A stretch of DNA of 6,106 nt from an uncultured Collinsella sp. (GCA_902494945.1 CABUVF010000131.1:1-6106), one strand, 5' to 3'; counted from the stretch's first letter, positions 1-5,747 are shown. Made by a program: numbers and translations. The notes: a model not told the origin generated them from the letters alone.

Positions 1-267
1 GACGCCTACCGTGAGCTGTTGACGGCCGATCTTGAGGACAAGTCGATTTTTGCCGAGGTCGAGCGTGTTGGCGGAACGCCGATTGTCTCGGTTGGCTACC
101 GTACGGTCGAGGCCGTTCGCGCCAATGCCGAGCAGGCAGCAGAGCTGGGCATCGCCCCGCACGATCCGCTGCTCAACCTGCGCGCCGGCTTTACCGGTCC
201 CAACGATGAGCCGGTTTTGCTCGGCAAACAGTACTACGTGGGTAGCCGCTACGTCATGGTGATGTAA
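1..267 (+). CDS. GntR-family (HutC/UTRA) transcriptional regulator, C-terminal part only
   Basis: This is the 3' end of a gene that starts before the window; frame 1 is open from base 1 to the TAA at 265-267 (88 residues). The visible part matches the second half of a UTRA effector-binding domain, ending in the typical block of a hydrophobic strand, 'LLGKQYYVGSRYV' and a short tail. It aligns without gaps over 84 residues (33 identical by hand count) to the C-terminus of the complete regulator at 2545-3312, including SIF, TVE, the LLG-K/R-Q block and VGSRYV. In this family the UTRA domain binds a small ligand, often a phosphorylated sugar or amine, and controls the N-terminal winged helix; that DNA-binding half is outside the window. 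It is probably a regulator of a neighbouring sugar locus to the left. The family call is firm, but the ligand and targets are unknown. Confidence 0.85.
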   Translation, partial: DAYRELLTADLEDKSIFAEVERVGGTPIVSVGYRTVEAVRANAEQAAELGIAPHDPLLNLRAGFTGPNDEPVLLGKQYYVGSRYVMVM

Positions 268-295
268 GTTACGCGGTTTTACCAAACCGCGTAAC
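268..295. terminator. Perfect 12-bp hairpin after the truncated regulator gene, possible terminator
   Basis: The arms GTTACGCGGTTT (268-279) and AAACCGCGTAAC (284-295) are exact reverse complements around a TACC loop, starting at the base after the stop codon. Its position argues for a transcription end or 3' stabilising hairpin for the upstream regulator gene. There is no T-run after either arm, so it is not a classical rho-independent terminator. A palindromic protein-binding site is the alternative. Confidence 0.45.
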
Positions 296-318
296 GGGCC
301 GACGCTACGCCTTTGGTT

Positions 319-340
319 CCGCCGTTCTGACGAACGACGG
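319..340. repeat. Short inverted repeat (9-bp arms, one mismatch)
   Basis: CCGCCGTTC (319-327) and GAACGACGG (332-340) pair at eight of nine positions around a TGAC loop. The stem can be lengthened by T318-A341 and, after a bulge, GG(315-316) with CC(342-343). It is the second of four hairpins in the 295-bp gap before recQ. No function is assigned. Confidence 0.5.
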
Positions 341-355
341 ACCGGTCGACGCTGC

Positions 356-454
356 AAGCCCGCCAGAGCGGCAATCTGCCTTTCAACTTCGGCGGCATGA
401 CCAGAAGGTCAATGCCGCCTCGTTTCAAGGCACCTTGCTCGCTCTGGCGGGCTT
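356..454. repeat. Long imperfect inverted repeat (about 99 nt hairpin)
   Basis: The outer arms 356-370 (AAGCCCGCCAGAGCG) and 440-454 are exact reverse complements over 15 bp. Further in, 371-374 pairs with 435-438, 377-382 with 427-432, 385-387 with 422-424, 391-398 with 412-419, and 399-402 with 407-410, closing on an AGAA tetraloop (403-406). That is about 40 base pairs broken only by small bulges and 2-3 nt internal loops. The paired arms and compact size resemble a miniature palindromic repeat element or a structured RNA in the recQ upstream region. The right arm ends GGCGGGCTTT with only three Ts, so it is a poor terminator. The structure is plain in the sequence; what it does is unknown. 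Confidence 0.75.
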
Positions 455-493
455 TCGCTGTCCGTGCCAAGACATCGGCGCTGCCTGTGGCCG

Positions 494-524
494 GCCGCCG
501 TGCGGCACTGGTCCGCATGGCGGC
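494..524. repeat. 12-bp inverted repeat beside the recQ -10 box
   Basis: Arms 494-505 (GCCGCCGTGCGG) and 513-524 (CCGCATGGCGGC) pair along all 12 positions, one as a G-U wobble in RNA, with a 7-nt loop. It ends one base before the TATAAT at 526-531, so it covers where the -35 element should be. It could be an operator for a protein controlling recQ, or simply GC-rich self-complementarity. Confidence 0.5.
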
Positions 525-525
525 G

Positions 526-531
526 TATAAT
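526..531 (+). promoter_or_regulatory. Predicted -10 element of the recQ promoter
   Basis: A perfect TATAAT stands 31 bases before the recQ ATG in an otherwise very GC-rich stretch. The best-spaced -35 candidate (503-508, CGGCAC) is poor, so the promoter may depend on an activator or be weak. The start site would fall near 538, giving a leader of about 25 nt with the site TTAGGA (553-558) before the ATG at 563. Confidence 0.55.
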
Positions 532-562
532 CGGCGGCAGATGACTTGAACGTTAGGAAACC

Positions 563-2545
563 ATGACCGATAGCATGCAGCAGATGGCGCTCGACACGCT
601 CGGCGCCTATTTTGGCTACACCTCGTTTCGCCCGGGACAGGACCGCATGGTCGATGCGATCCTTGCCGGTCGCGATGCGCTGGGTGTTATGCCCACGGGT
701 GCCGGCAAGTCCATTTGCTACCAGGTGCCCGCGCTCATGCTGCCCGGCATCACCTTTGTGGTGAGTCCGCTGCTGTCGCTTATGGAGGACCAGACCCGCG
801 CGCTGCTCGCGGCGGGTGCGCGACCCAGCTATCTCAACTCCAGCCTTACCCCGGCCCAGCAAAACACCGTGCTCAAGCGGGCGCGCGAGGGTCGTTATCA
901 ACTTATGTACGTGGCACCCGAGCGCCTGCTCGAGCCGCGCTTTTTAGCCTTTGCGCAGGAGGCCGCGGCGGACGGCGGCATTGGCGTACCGCTCGTGGCC
1001 ATTGACGAGGCCCACTGCGTGAGCCAATGGGGTCAGGATTTCCGCCCCGCCTACCTGCAGATTCGCGAGTTTATCGATTCCCTGCCGCAGCGCCCCATCG
1101 TGGCGGCCTTTACCGCTACAGCGACTGAGCGCGTGCGTGCGGACATTCATCAGATGCTCGGCCTGCAAAACCCCGCGTGCGTGGTGACGGGTTTCGACCG
1201 CAAGAACCTCTACTTTGGCTGCGAGGAGATGGGCGACAAAGCCAAGACCGCCTGGGTGCGCGACTATGTGATCGCGCATTCGGGCGAGAGCGGCATCGTG
1301 TATTGCTCGACCCGCAAGACCGTCGATGCGCTGGCAGGTGAGCTTGCCGAGGCGCTGGGCCCCAGTGGCATTCGCGTTGGCCGTTACCATGCCGGCATGG
1401 GCAACGACGCCCGCCGCCAAAGCCAGCGCGCCTTTATCGACGACGATATCCAGGTGATGGTTGCCACCAACGCCTTTGGCATGGGCATCGACAAGCCCAA
1501 CGTGCGCTACGTGATCCACAACAATGTGCCCGAGAGCATCGAGGCCTACTACCAGGAGGCGGGCCGCGCCGGCCGCGATGGCGATCCGGCCAGCTGCCAC
1601 TTACTGTGGAACGGAAACGATTTTCGCATGCGCCGCTTTTTAATCGACCGCGGCGATGCGGCCGACGAGGCGCTCGACGACGAGCAACGCGCGTGGGCGC
1701 TCCAAAATCGATATCGTCTGCTCAGCCAGATGGAGGGCTACTGCAATACCACCGGCTGCCTGCGCGAATATATGCTGCGCTACTTTGGCGACGAGGCCGC
1801 GGCCGAGCATGCTGCTGCGGCTGGTGCGGGCGCCACCGCCACGGACGCAGCCGAGGGCTGCGGCAACTGCAGCAATTGCCTCACGCAGTTCGAGGTCGAG
1901 GACGTCACCGATATGGCCCGCGCCGCCGTGCGCTATGTGGCCACGCGACCCATGCGCTTTGGCAAGTCGCTGATCGCTGATGTGCTCCACGGCGGCAACA
2001 CCGAGCGCATTCGCCAGATGCATCTGGACGAGGACCGCGGCTACGGTGAGCTGTCGAGCGAATCGGTCGGGCGCATCAAGGACATCATCGGCCAGCTGTG
2101 CGGCCGCGGTTATCTGGCCACCTCGCAGGGGCAGTACCCGGTCGTTGGGCTGGGCCCGCGTGCCGGCGAGGTCGAGGATGAGGCGTTCGCCTTTACCGTT
2201 AAGCGTCGCGCGTCCAAGCGCAAGGCCTCGGCCCGCGCCCGCCGCGCGGTGGATCTGCTGCGCGAGGAGGCCGAGCTGGATCAGCGCCCGCGCGTGGGCG
2301 ACGATGCCGAGCTGTTCGAGCGCCTGCGTGCCTTGCGCAAGGAGATCTCGACCGAGCTGGAGATGGCGCCGTATATGGTCTTTTCCGACAAGGCTCTGCG
2401 CGGCCTGTGCCGCCTGCGCCCTCAAACGCGCGAGGAGCTGATCCGGGTCAACGGCATTGGCGAGAAAAAGGCCGACGCCTTTGGCGAGCAGTTTATGGCG
2501 GCGATTGAAGAATTTGAGTCCGAGCATGCGCGGGATGGAGCGTAA
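563..2545 (+). CDS. recQ: ATP-dependent DNA helicase RecQ
   Basis: This encodes a 3'-5' superfamily 2 DNA helicase that unwinds forks and recombination intermediates in the cytoplasm (660 aa, somewhat longer than the roughly 610 aa of E. coli RecQ). Visible motifs in order are: motif 0 FRPGQ (22-26); Walker A MPTGAGKS (43-50); DEAH (148-151) followed by the RecQ aromatic-rich loop with W156 and F160; TATAT motif III; motif V ending in the ATNAFGMGIDKPNVR block; and motif VI QEAGRAGRDG (331-340). A zinc site follows, with C399, C433, C436 and C439, then an RQC winged helix (about 445-545) and a C-terminal HRDC domain (about 583-652) containing the VNGIGEKKA helix-hairpin turn. An alanine-rich insert (about 411-431) separates the first zinc cysteine from the other three. 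The start is ATG 563, with AGGA five bases upstream and a TATAAT box before it. Its stop overlaps the next gene's start, implying co-transcription. The identification is secure. Confidence 0.97.
   Translation: MTDSMQQMALDTLGAYFGYTSFRPGQDRMVDAILAGRDALGVMPTGAGKSICYQVPALMLPGITFVVSPLLSLMEDQTRALLAAGARPSYLNSSLTPAQQNTVLKRAREGRYQLMYVAPERLLEPRFLAFAQEAAADGGIGVPLVAIDEAHCVSQWGQDFRPAYLQIREFIDSLPQRPIVAAFTATATERVRADIHQMLGLQNPACVVTGFDRKNLYFGCEEMGDKAKTAWVRDYVIAHSGESGIVYCSTRKTVDALAGELAEALGPSGIRVGRYHAGMGNDARRQSQRAFIDDDIQVMVATNAFGMGIDKPNVRYVIHNNVPESIEAYYQEAGRAGRDGDPASCHLLWNGNDFRMRRFLIDRGDAADEALDDEQRAWALQNRYRLLSQMEGYCNTTGCLREYMLRYFGDEAAAEHAAAAGAGATATDAAEGCGNCSNCLTQFEVEDVTDMARAAVRYVATRPMRFGKSLIADVLHGGNTERIRQMHLDEDRGYGELSSESVGRIKDIIGQLCGRGYLATSQGQYPVVGLGPRAGEVEDEAFAFTVKRRASKRKASARARRAVDLLREEAELDQRPRVGDDAELFERLRALRKEISTELEMAPYMVFSDKALRGLCRLRPQTREELIRVNGIGEKKADAFGEQFMAAIEEFESEHARDGA
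2537..2540 (+). promoter_or_regulatory. Ribosome binding site inside the recQ end that places the gntR start
   Basis: GGAG lies in the last codons of recQ. It is 4 nt before the ATG at 2545 (which overlaps the recQ TAA) and 7 nt before the ATG at 2548. Spacing favours 2548 slightly, so the protein may lack its first Met. Either way the two genes are set up for translational coupling. Confidence 0.5.
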
Positions 2546-3312
2546 TGATGGCAGCCGATAGCAAGACCGAACGTTCCGAGCGCGCCGAGGTGTCCGCCGT
2601 GCCGCTGTACCAGCAGGTTATGGACGACCTAAAGGGCGAGATCGCGCGCGGCGTGTACGCGGCCGGCTCGCGTATTCCTTCCGAGATGGAGCTCGCGAAG
2701 TCCTACGGCGTGGGTCGCGTCACCGTGCGCCGCGCCATCGAGGAGCTGTCGCGTGCGGGCTATCTCAACCGCCAGCAGGGGAGGGGCACCTTTGTGTGCG
2801 CTCCCAAGCTCAAGCGCAAGATTCGCCAGAAGGGCGACGTTCAGAGCTTTACCGAGGGTTGTGCTGCCAACGACATGGTGCCGGGTGCGCGTCTGGTGTC
2901 GCGCACGGTGGTCGCAGCGACGCACGAGGATGCGGCGTTTTTTGGGGTGGAACCCGGCTGTGAGCTTATCGTGGTCGAGCGCGTGCGCACGGCCGACGGC
3001 ATCCCCGTCATGCTCGAGAACAACGCCTTTGTGCTCGCCGACCATCCCTACCTGCAGACGCTGGCCGATAAGGACCTCGCCGATAACTCGATCTTTGCGC
3101 TCGTTGCCGAGCATTCGGGCCGCGCACCGCTCAAGTCCGACCCTTGCACTGTGGAGATTGCGCTTGCCGATGCTCAGGCGGCCCCGCTGCTGGAGGTGCC
3201 GGTCGGCGAGCCGCTCTTTTATATGGAGGCGTACTTTACCGATGCGGATGAGCGGCCCCTACTGCTCGGTCGTCAAAAGATCGTTGGCTCGCGCTACGTG
3301 TTTGACATCTAA
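2545..3312 (+). CDS. GntR-family (HutC/FrlR-like) transcriptional regulator with UTRA domain
   Basis: This is a complete 255-aa DNA-binding regulator, the usual length for the HutC subfamily. An N-terminal winged helix spans about residues 20-84: PLYQQV entry helix, the IPSEMELAKSYGVGR turn, recognition helix with R58, T60, R62 and R63, and the wing QQGRGTF (77-83). A UTRA ligand domain fills about 105-253 and ends LLGRQ-VGSRYV. UTRA regulators typically bind phosphorylated sugars or related metabolites and release DNA when bound. Its start codon overlaps the recQ stop. Its 3' end is followed by 144 bp with repeated candidate operators and a promoter for the SIS-domain deglycase gene, so the likely job is repression of that gene, and possibly self-regulation. 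It is a paralogue of the truncated regulator at 1-267. The family is certain; the fructosamine link rests on the neighbour and is an inference. Confidence 0.93.
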   Translation: MMAADSKTERSERAEVSAVPLYQQVMDDLKGEIARGVYAAGSRIPSEMELAKSYGVGRVTVRRAIEELSRAGYLNRQQGRGTFVCAPKLKRKIRQKGDVQSFTEGCAANDMVPGARLVSRTVVAATHEDAAFFGVEPGCELIVVERVRTADGIPVMLENNAFVLADHPYLQTLADKDLADNSIFALVAEHSGRAPLKSDPCTVEIALADAQAAPLLEVPVGEPLFYMEAYFTDADERPLLLGRQKIVGSRYVFDI

Positions 3313-3320
3313 CGTCCACA

Positions 3321-3338
3321 GATAGAACAACATAGAAC
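3321..3338. promoter_or_regulatory. Candidate operator copy 1: two ATAGAAC heptamers 10 bp apart
   Basis: ATAGAAC occurs at 3322-3328 and 3332-3338, one helical turn apart, starting nine bases after the regulator stop codon. The 18-bp unit recurs with 16 of 18 matches at 3383-3400. Relative to the predicted start site near 3391 it lies at about -70 to -53, a plausible auxiliary site for a looping or cooperative repressor. Confidence 0.5.
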
Positions 3339-3355
3339 AAGTTTGGCGAAATGAC

Positions 3356-3384
3356 TTCACCCACGACAGCTTGCGTGCTATAAA
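3356..3384 (+). promoter_or_regulatory. Predicted extended -10 promoter of the deglycase gene
   Basis: The -10 TATAAA (3379-3384) is preceded by TGC (3376-3378), an extended -10 element. A -35-like TTCACC (3356-3361; four of six consensus bases) lies 17 bp upstream. The predicted start site is near 3391, giving a leader of about 65 nt. The downstream operator copy overlaps the end of the -10 box and the start site. Confidence 0.6.
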
Positions 3385-3400
3385 TAGGACAACATAGAAC
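3383..3400. promoter_or_regulatory. Candidate operator copy 2 overlapping the promoter
   Basis: ATAGGAC (3384-3390) and ATAGAAC (3394-3400) repeat the arrangement of copy 1, 62 bp downstream of it (close to six helical turns). The site covers the last bases of the -10 box and the predicted transcription start, where a bound repressor would block initiation. The natural candidate is the GntR-type protein encoded immediately upstream. Direct heptamers are unusual for that family, which mostly uses inverted repeats. Confidence 0.55.
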
Positions 3401-3456
3401 GACCGCAGGTACGAGCAGCCGTCACCAAAAGCCACCACACAAGGAGGAGCATCAGC

Positions 3457-4425
3457 ATGAACGCACATGATCTGATTCAGGAAATTATCGAGCGCAAGGG
3501 CAAGGTCGAGAATGTCTTTTGGATCGCCTGCGGCGGTTCGATGATCGACCTGATGCCGGCCAACGAGCTGCTCAAGCGCGAGGCGACCACGTTTACCTCG
3601 ACGGTTTACACGGCGCGCGAGTTTTGCCTGATGGCCCCCAAGAGTCTTGGCGAGAAGTCACTCGTCATCGCCTGCAGCCACAGCGGCAATACGCAGGAGG
3701 TCGTCGACGGTTGCGAGATGGCGCTGGCAGCCGGCGCCGAGGTCGTTGCCCTCACCGACTGCGAGGGCTCAAAGATCGACAACGGCAAGTGGACCACCTG
3801 GGTCTATCCGTGGGGCGAAGGCGTGCCACAGGCCGAGGTGCCGCAGGGCATCGGCGCCCTGATCGCCGCCGAGCTGCTCGACCAGCAGGAGGGTTACGAG
3901 GCACTCGCCGACATGTACGCCGGCCTTAAGCAGATGGATGCGCTGCTGCCCGCTGCCCGCGAGAAGGTCAACGCCGAGCTGGGCGCCCGCTTTGCCGAGC
4001 TCTGCCAGCAGCACGAGTTCTTCTACATCCTGGGATCCGGCCCCAACTTTAGCCAGACCTACGCCATGGCCATCTGCTCGCTCATGGAGATGCAGTGGCA
4101 GCACTGCTGCTACATCCACTCCGGCGAGTACTTCCACGGCCCGTTCGAGGCTACCGAGCCCGGCGTGTTCTACTTTGTGCAGCTCGGATCGGGCGAGTGC
4201 CGCCCCATGGAGGAGCGCGCGCTGGCGTTCCTCAACACGCACACCGATACGGTCATGGTGCTCGACGCGCTCGAGTACGGCGTGGGCGACGTGCCCGCCA
4301 GCGTGCGTTCGTACTTGGAGCCGATCTTCTTCTACAACATGAGCTGCGAGCTGCGCGCCGCCCGCGGCAAGGTGTTCGACCACAGCCCCGAGATCCGTCG
4401 CTACATGGGCATCGAGCAGTACTAA
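3457..4425 (+). CDS. SIS-domain sugar-phosphate deglycase, FrlB/GfrF-like (putative fructosamine 6-phosphate deglycase)
   Basis: The 322-aa cytoplasmic protein has two SIS (sugar isomerase) domains. The first, about residues 15-140, carries the phosphosugar-binding signatures ACGGS (24-28) and SHSGNT (74-79). The second, about 185-300, carries GSGPN and the SGEYFHGP motif (222-229, with E224 and H227). It ends in the RRYMGIEQY tail, which closely resembles the C-terminus of E. coli FrlB, and the length is near FrlB's 340 aa. FrlB-type enzymes split 6-phosphorylated Amadori products such as fructoselysine 6-phosphate into glucose 6-phosphate and the amine, a reaction of the sugar-isomerase fold related to GlmS. 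The start at 3457 is set by a strong AAGGAGG (3441-3447). An extended -10 promoter and repeated candidate operators lie upstream, with a GntR/UTRA gene before them. No kinase or PTS gene is adjacent. Exact substrate (lysine, asparagine or another amine) cannot be read from the sequence; a general SIS isomerase is the alternative. Confidence 0.85.
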   Translation: MNAHDLIQEIIERKGKVENVFWIACGGSMIDLMPANELLKREATTFTSTVYTAREFCLMAPKSLGEKSLVIACSHSGNTQEVVDGCEMALAAGAEVVALTDCEGSKIDNGKWTTWVYPWGEGVPQAEVPQGIGALIAAELLDQQEGYEALADMYAGLKQMDALLPAAREKVNAELGARFAELCQQHEFFYILGSGPNFSQTYAMAICSLMEMQWQHCCYIHSGEYFHGPFEATEPGVFYFVQLGSGECRPMEERALAFLNTHTDTVMVLDALEYGVGDVPASVRSYLEPIFFYNMSCELRAARGKVFDHSPEIRRYMGIEQY

Positions 4426-4474
4426 GTAACGGGAAAACCATTCACCTTCGATTCGCAAGGGCACTGCGTGAGTC

Positions 4475-4517
4475 AAAAAAAGCGGGCCGCGCCGGGGATT
4501 TCCGGCGCGGCCCGCTT
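4475..4517 (-). terminator. Intrinsic terminator between convergent genes (mainly for the dehydrogenase)
   Basis: A 16-bp perfect GC-rich stem (4480-4495 with 4502-4517) closes on a 6-nt loop. On the minus strand it is followed by seven Ts (the A-run 4475-4481), a textbook rho-independent terminator for the dehydrogenase, whose stop codon is about 43 bases upstream of it. Read on the plus strand the stem ends CTTGG with only two Ts, so it should stop deglycase transcripts less efficiently. Confidence 0.9.
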
Positions 4518-4559
4518 GGTATCGCGCATAGATTCGCGAGGTGTTGTGGCAACCGACGC

Positions 4560-5537
4560 TTACTTGGCGTCGTAGGCCTCGGCATCCCACCAGTCGAGCT
4601 GGGCGATGTTGTCGCGGATGTGCTGGCAGCTCTTGTGGAAGCCCTCGAGCTCGTGCTCGGACAGGTCGAGCGTGTAGACTTCCTCGACGCCCTCGGCACC
4701 GATCACGCACGGCAGGGAGGTAAAGATGCCCTCCTCGTCATACTGGCCGGTCATAAGCGTAGAGGCCGAAAGCACGGCGTGCTCGTTGTGCAGCACAGCG
4801 GCGCAGACGCGCGCGGCGGAGTTGGCGACGGCGTACTCGGTGCACTGCTTGCCCTGGTAGGTCACATAGCCGCCCTTGCGCGCGAGCTCCTCGACCTCCA
4901 TGTGGTCAAAGGCGTACTTGTCGGGGTCCTCGGCCTGAAGCTCGTTGAGGCTCTTGCCGGCGATGGTCGCGGCCTTAAAGGCGGCCAGCTGGCTAAAGCC
5001 GTGCTCGCCGATCATGTAGGCGTCGATGGACTTGGGGCTCACGCCGACCTTCTTGGAGATCTCGGTACGCAGACGGGCGGAGTCCAGACCGCAGCCCGAG
5101 CCGATGATCTTCTTGGGATCGTAGCCGGTCAGGTGCCACAGCTCGGTGCACACGACGTCGCAGGGGTTGGAGATGCTCACGAAGATGCCGTCGAAGCCGG
5201 CGTCGACGATGCGCTTGGCAAAGGTGCGGGCGGCGTCGGTGGTAAAGAACAGCTCGCCGTCGCGGTTGCCGGCGGCCAGCGCGACCTTGCCGGCGGCGTT
5301 GACGATGACGTCGCAGCAGGCAAGCTCCTCGTAGTGGTCGTAGCAGTTGACGATTTTGGTGTTATACGGGACAAACGAAAGGGAGTCGCGCAGGTCCTGG
5401 ACCTCGGACGTCACCTTGGCCTCGTTGATATCGCACAGGTACAGCTCATCGGCAATGCCCTGCATGAGCAGACTGTTGGCGACATGTGCTCCTACGTGGC
5501 CCTGGCCGACCACACCGATCTTACGCGTCTGGTACAT
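4560..5537 (-). CDS. L-lactate / L-2-hydroxyisocaproate dehydrogenase family protein
   Basis: The 325-aa NAD-dependent 2-hydroxyacid dehydrogenase belongs to the LDH/MDH superfamily. The Rossmann motif GQGHVG is at 11-16 and D36 favours NAD over NADP. SNP (123-125), D152-S-A-R155 and the catalytic histidine in IGEHG (H179) are all in place. Several blocks match L-2-hydroxyisocaproate dehydrogenase from lactobacilli better than classical LDH: GEHG-SQ, the ARKGG stretch, and TxYxVAxSAxR near the C-terminus. The active-site loop reads AAGNRDGELFF and lacks the usual LDH QKPGETR sequence; R92 is the probable loop arginine. The enzyme would reduce pyruvate or other 2-keto acids with NADH. The start chosen is ATG 5537, with AAAGGA seven bases upstream; the frame extends further upstream but that stretch lacks family homology and contains the promoter. 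It converges on the deglycase gene and is divergent from metA. The family is certain, the preferred substrate is not. Confidence 0.92.
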   Translation of the reverse strand: MYQTRKIGVVGQGHVGAHVANSLLMQGIADELYLCDINEAKVTSEVQDLRDSLSFVPYNTKIVNCYDHYEELACCDVIVNAAGKVALAAGNRDGELFFTTDAARTFAKRIVDAGFDGIFVSISNPCDVVCTELWHLTGYDPKKIIGSGCGLDSARLRTEISKKVGVSPKSIDAYMIGEHGFSQLAAFKAATIAGKSLNELQAEDPDKYAFDHMEVEELARKGGYVTYQGKQCTEYAVANSAARVCAAVLHNEHAVLSASTLMTGQYDEEGIFTSLPCVIGAEGVEEVYTLDLSEHELEGFHKSCQHIRDNIAQLDWWDAEAYDAK

Positions 5538-5544
5538 ATATGTA

Positions 5545-5550
5545 TCCTTT
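5545..5550 (-). promoter_or_regulatory. Ribosome binding site that fixes the dehydrogenase start
   Basis: On the minus strand AAAGGA precedes ATG 5537 by 7 nt, which selects MYQTRKIGVVG as the N-terminus over an in-frame Met 93 bases further upstream at 5630. Confidence 0.75.
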
Positions 5551-5574
5551 CGGCCGAGTTTTTCGCGTCGAACC

Positions 5575-5580
5575 ATTGTA
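5575..5580 (-). promoter_or_regulatory. Predicted -10 element of the dehydrogenase promoter
   Basis: TACAAT on the minus strand lies 38 bases before the ATG, giving a leader of about 30 nt. The -35 region about 17 bp upstream (minus-strand CTAGCA) matches the consensus poorly. Confidence 0.4.
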
Positions 5581-5737
5581 GCGTCCTGCTGCCACTTTGC
5601 TAGGCTAAAGCGCCATAGATTTTTGGGCATGCCTTAATCTCTACTTTTGGAGTGATTTGGGCCGCTGACGGCAGCGCCGGGCGATGTACTCGCGCGGGCG
5701 GGGCCGGTCGTTGTACCATAGCTGCAACTGACTCGTA
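5581..5737. other. Divergent intergenic region between the dehydrogenase and metA
   Basis: I see no gene here. The left part is AT-richer and would hold dehydrogenase promoter sequences. The right part (about 5660-5710) is very GC-rich. A weak -10-like TACCAT (5714-5719) could serve metA with a leader of about 20 nt, but no convincing -35 box accompanies it. I recognise no riboswitch fold such as a SAM aptamer. Confidence 0.4.
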
Positions 5738-5747
5738 AGGAGCATCC

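Noticed and set aside
324..335. GTTC-N4-GAAC resembling a LexA SOS box upstream of recQ
   Set aside because: The actinobacterial and Bacillus-type box is GAAC-N4-GTTC; here the half-sites are in the reverse order, so it is just the middle of a hairpin.
425..901. Minus-strand open frame of 158 codons covering the recQ promoter
   Set aside because: It crosses the long hairpin and the recQ N-terminus, its translation is Gly/His/Arg-rich without domains, and no ribosome binding site was seen.
1640..2527. Open frame of 295 codons on the minus strand inside recQ
   Set aside because: It is antisense to a certain helicase gene with every motif intact. Its translation is low-complexity Ala/Leu/Gly-rich, as expected from GC-rich codon bias.
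4095..5603. Open frame of 502 codons on the plus strand across the deglycase end and the dehydrogenase
   Set aside because: It runs through the coding sequence and terminator of two well-supported genes, lacks a ribosome binding site and has a translation without recognisable domains.
5538..5630. 31-codon N-terminal extension of the dehydrogenase to an upstream Met
   Set aside because: The extension lacks similarity to the family, overlaps the predicted -10 box, and a well-placed AAAGGA serves the ATG at 5537.
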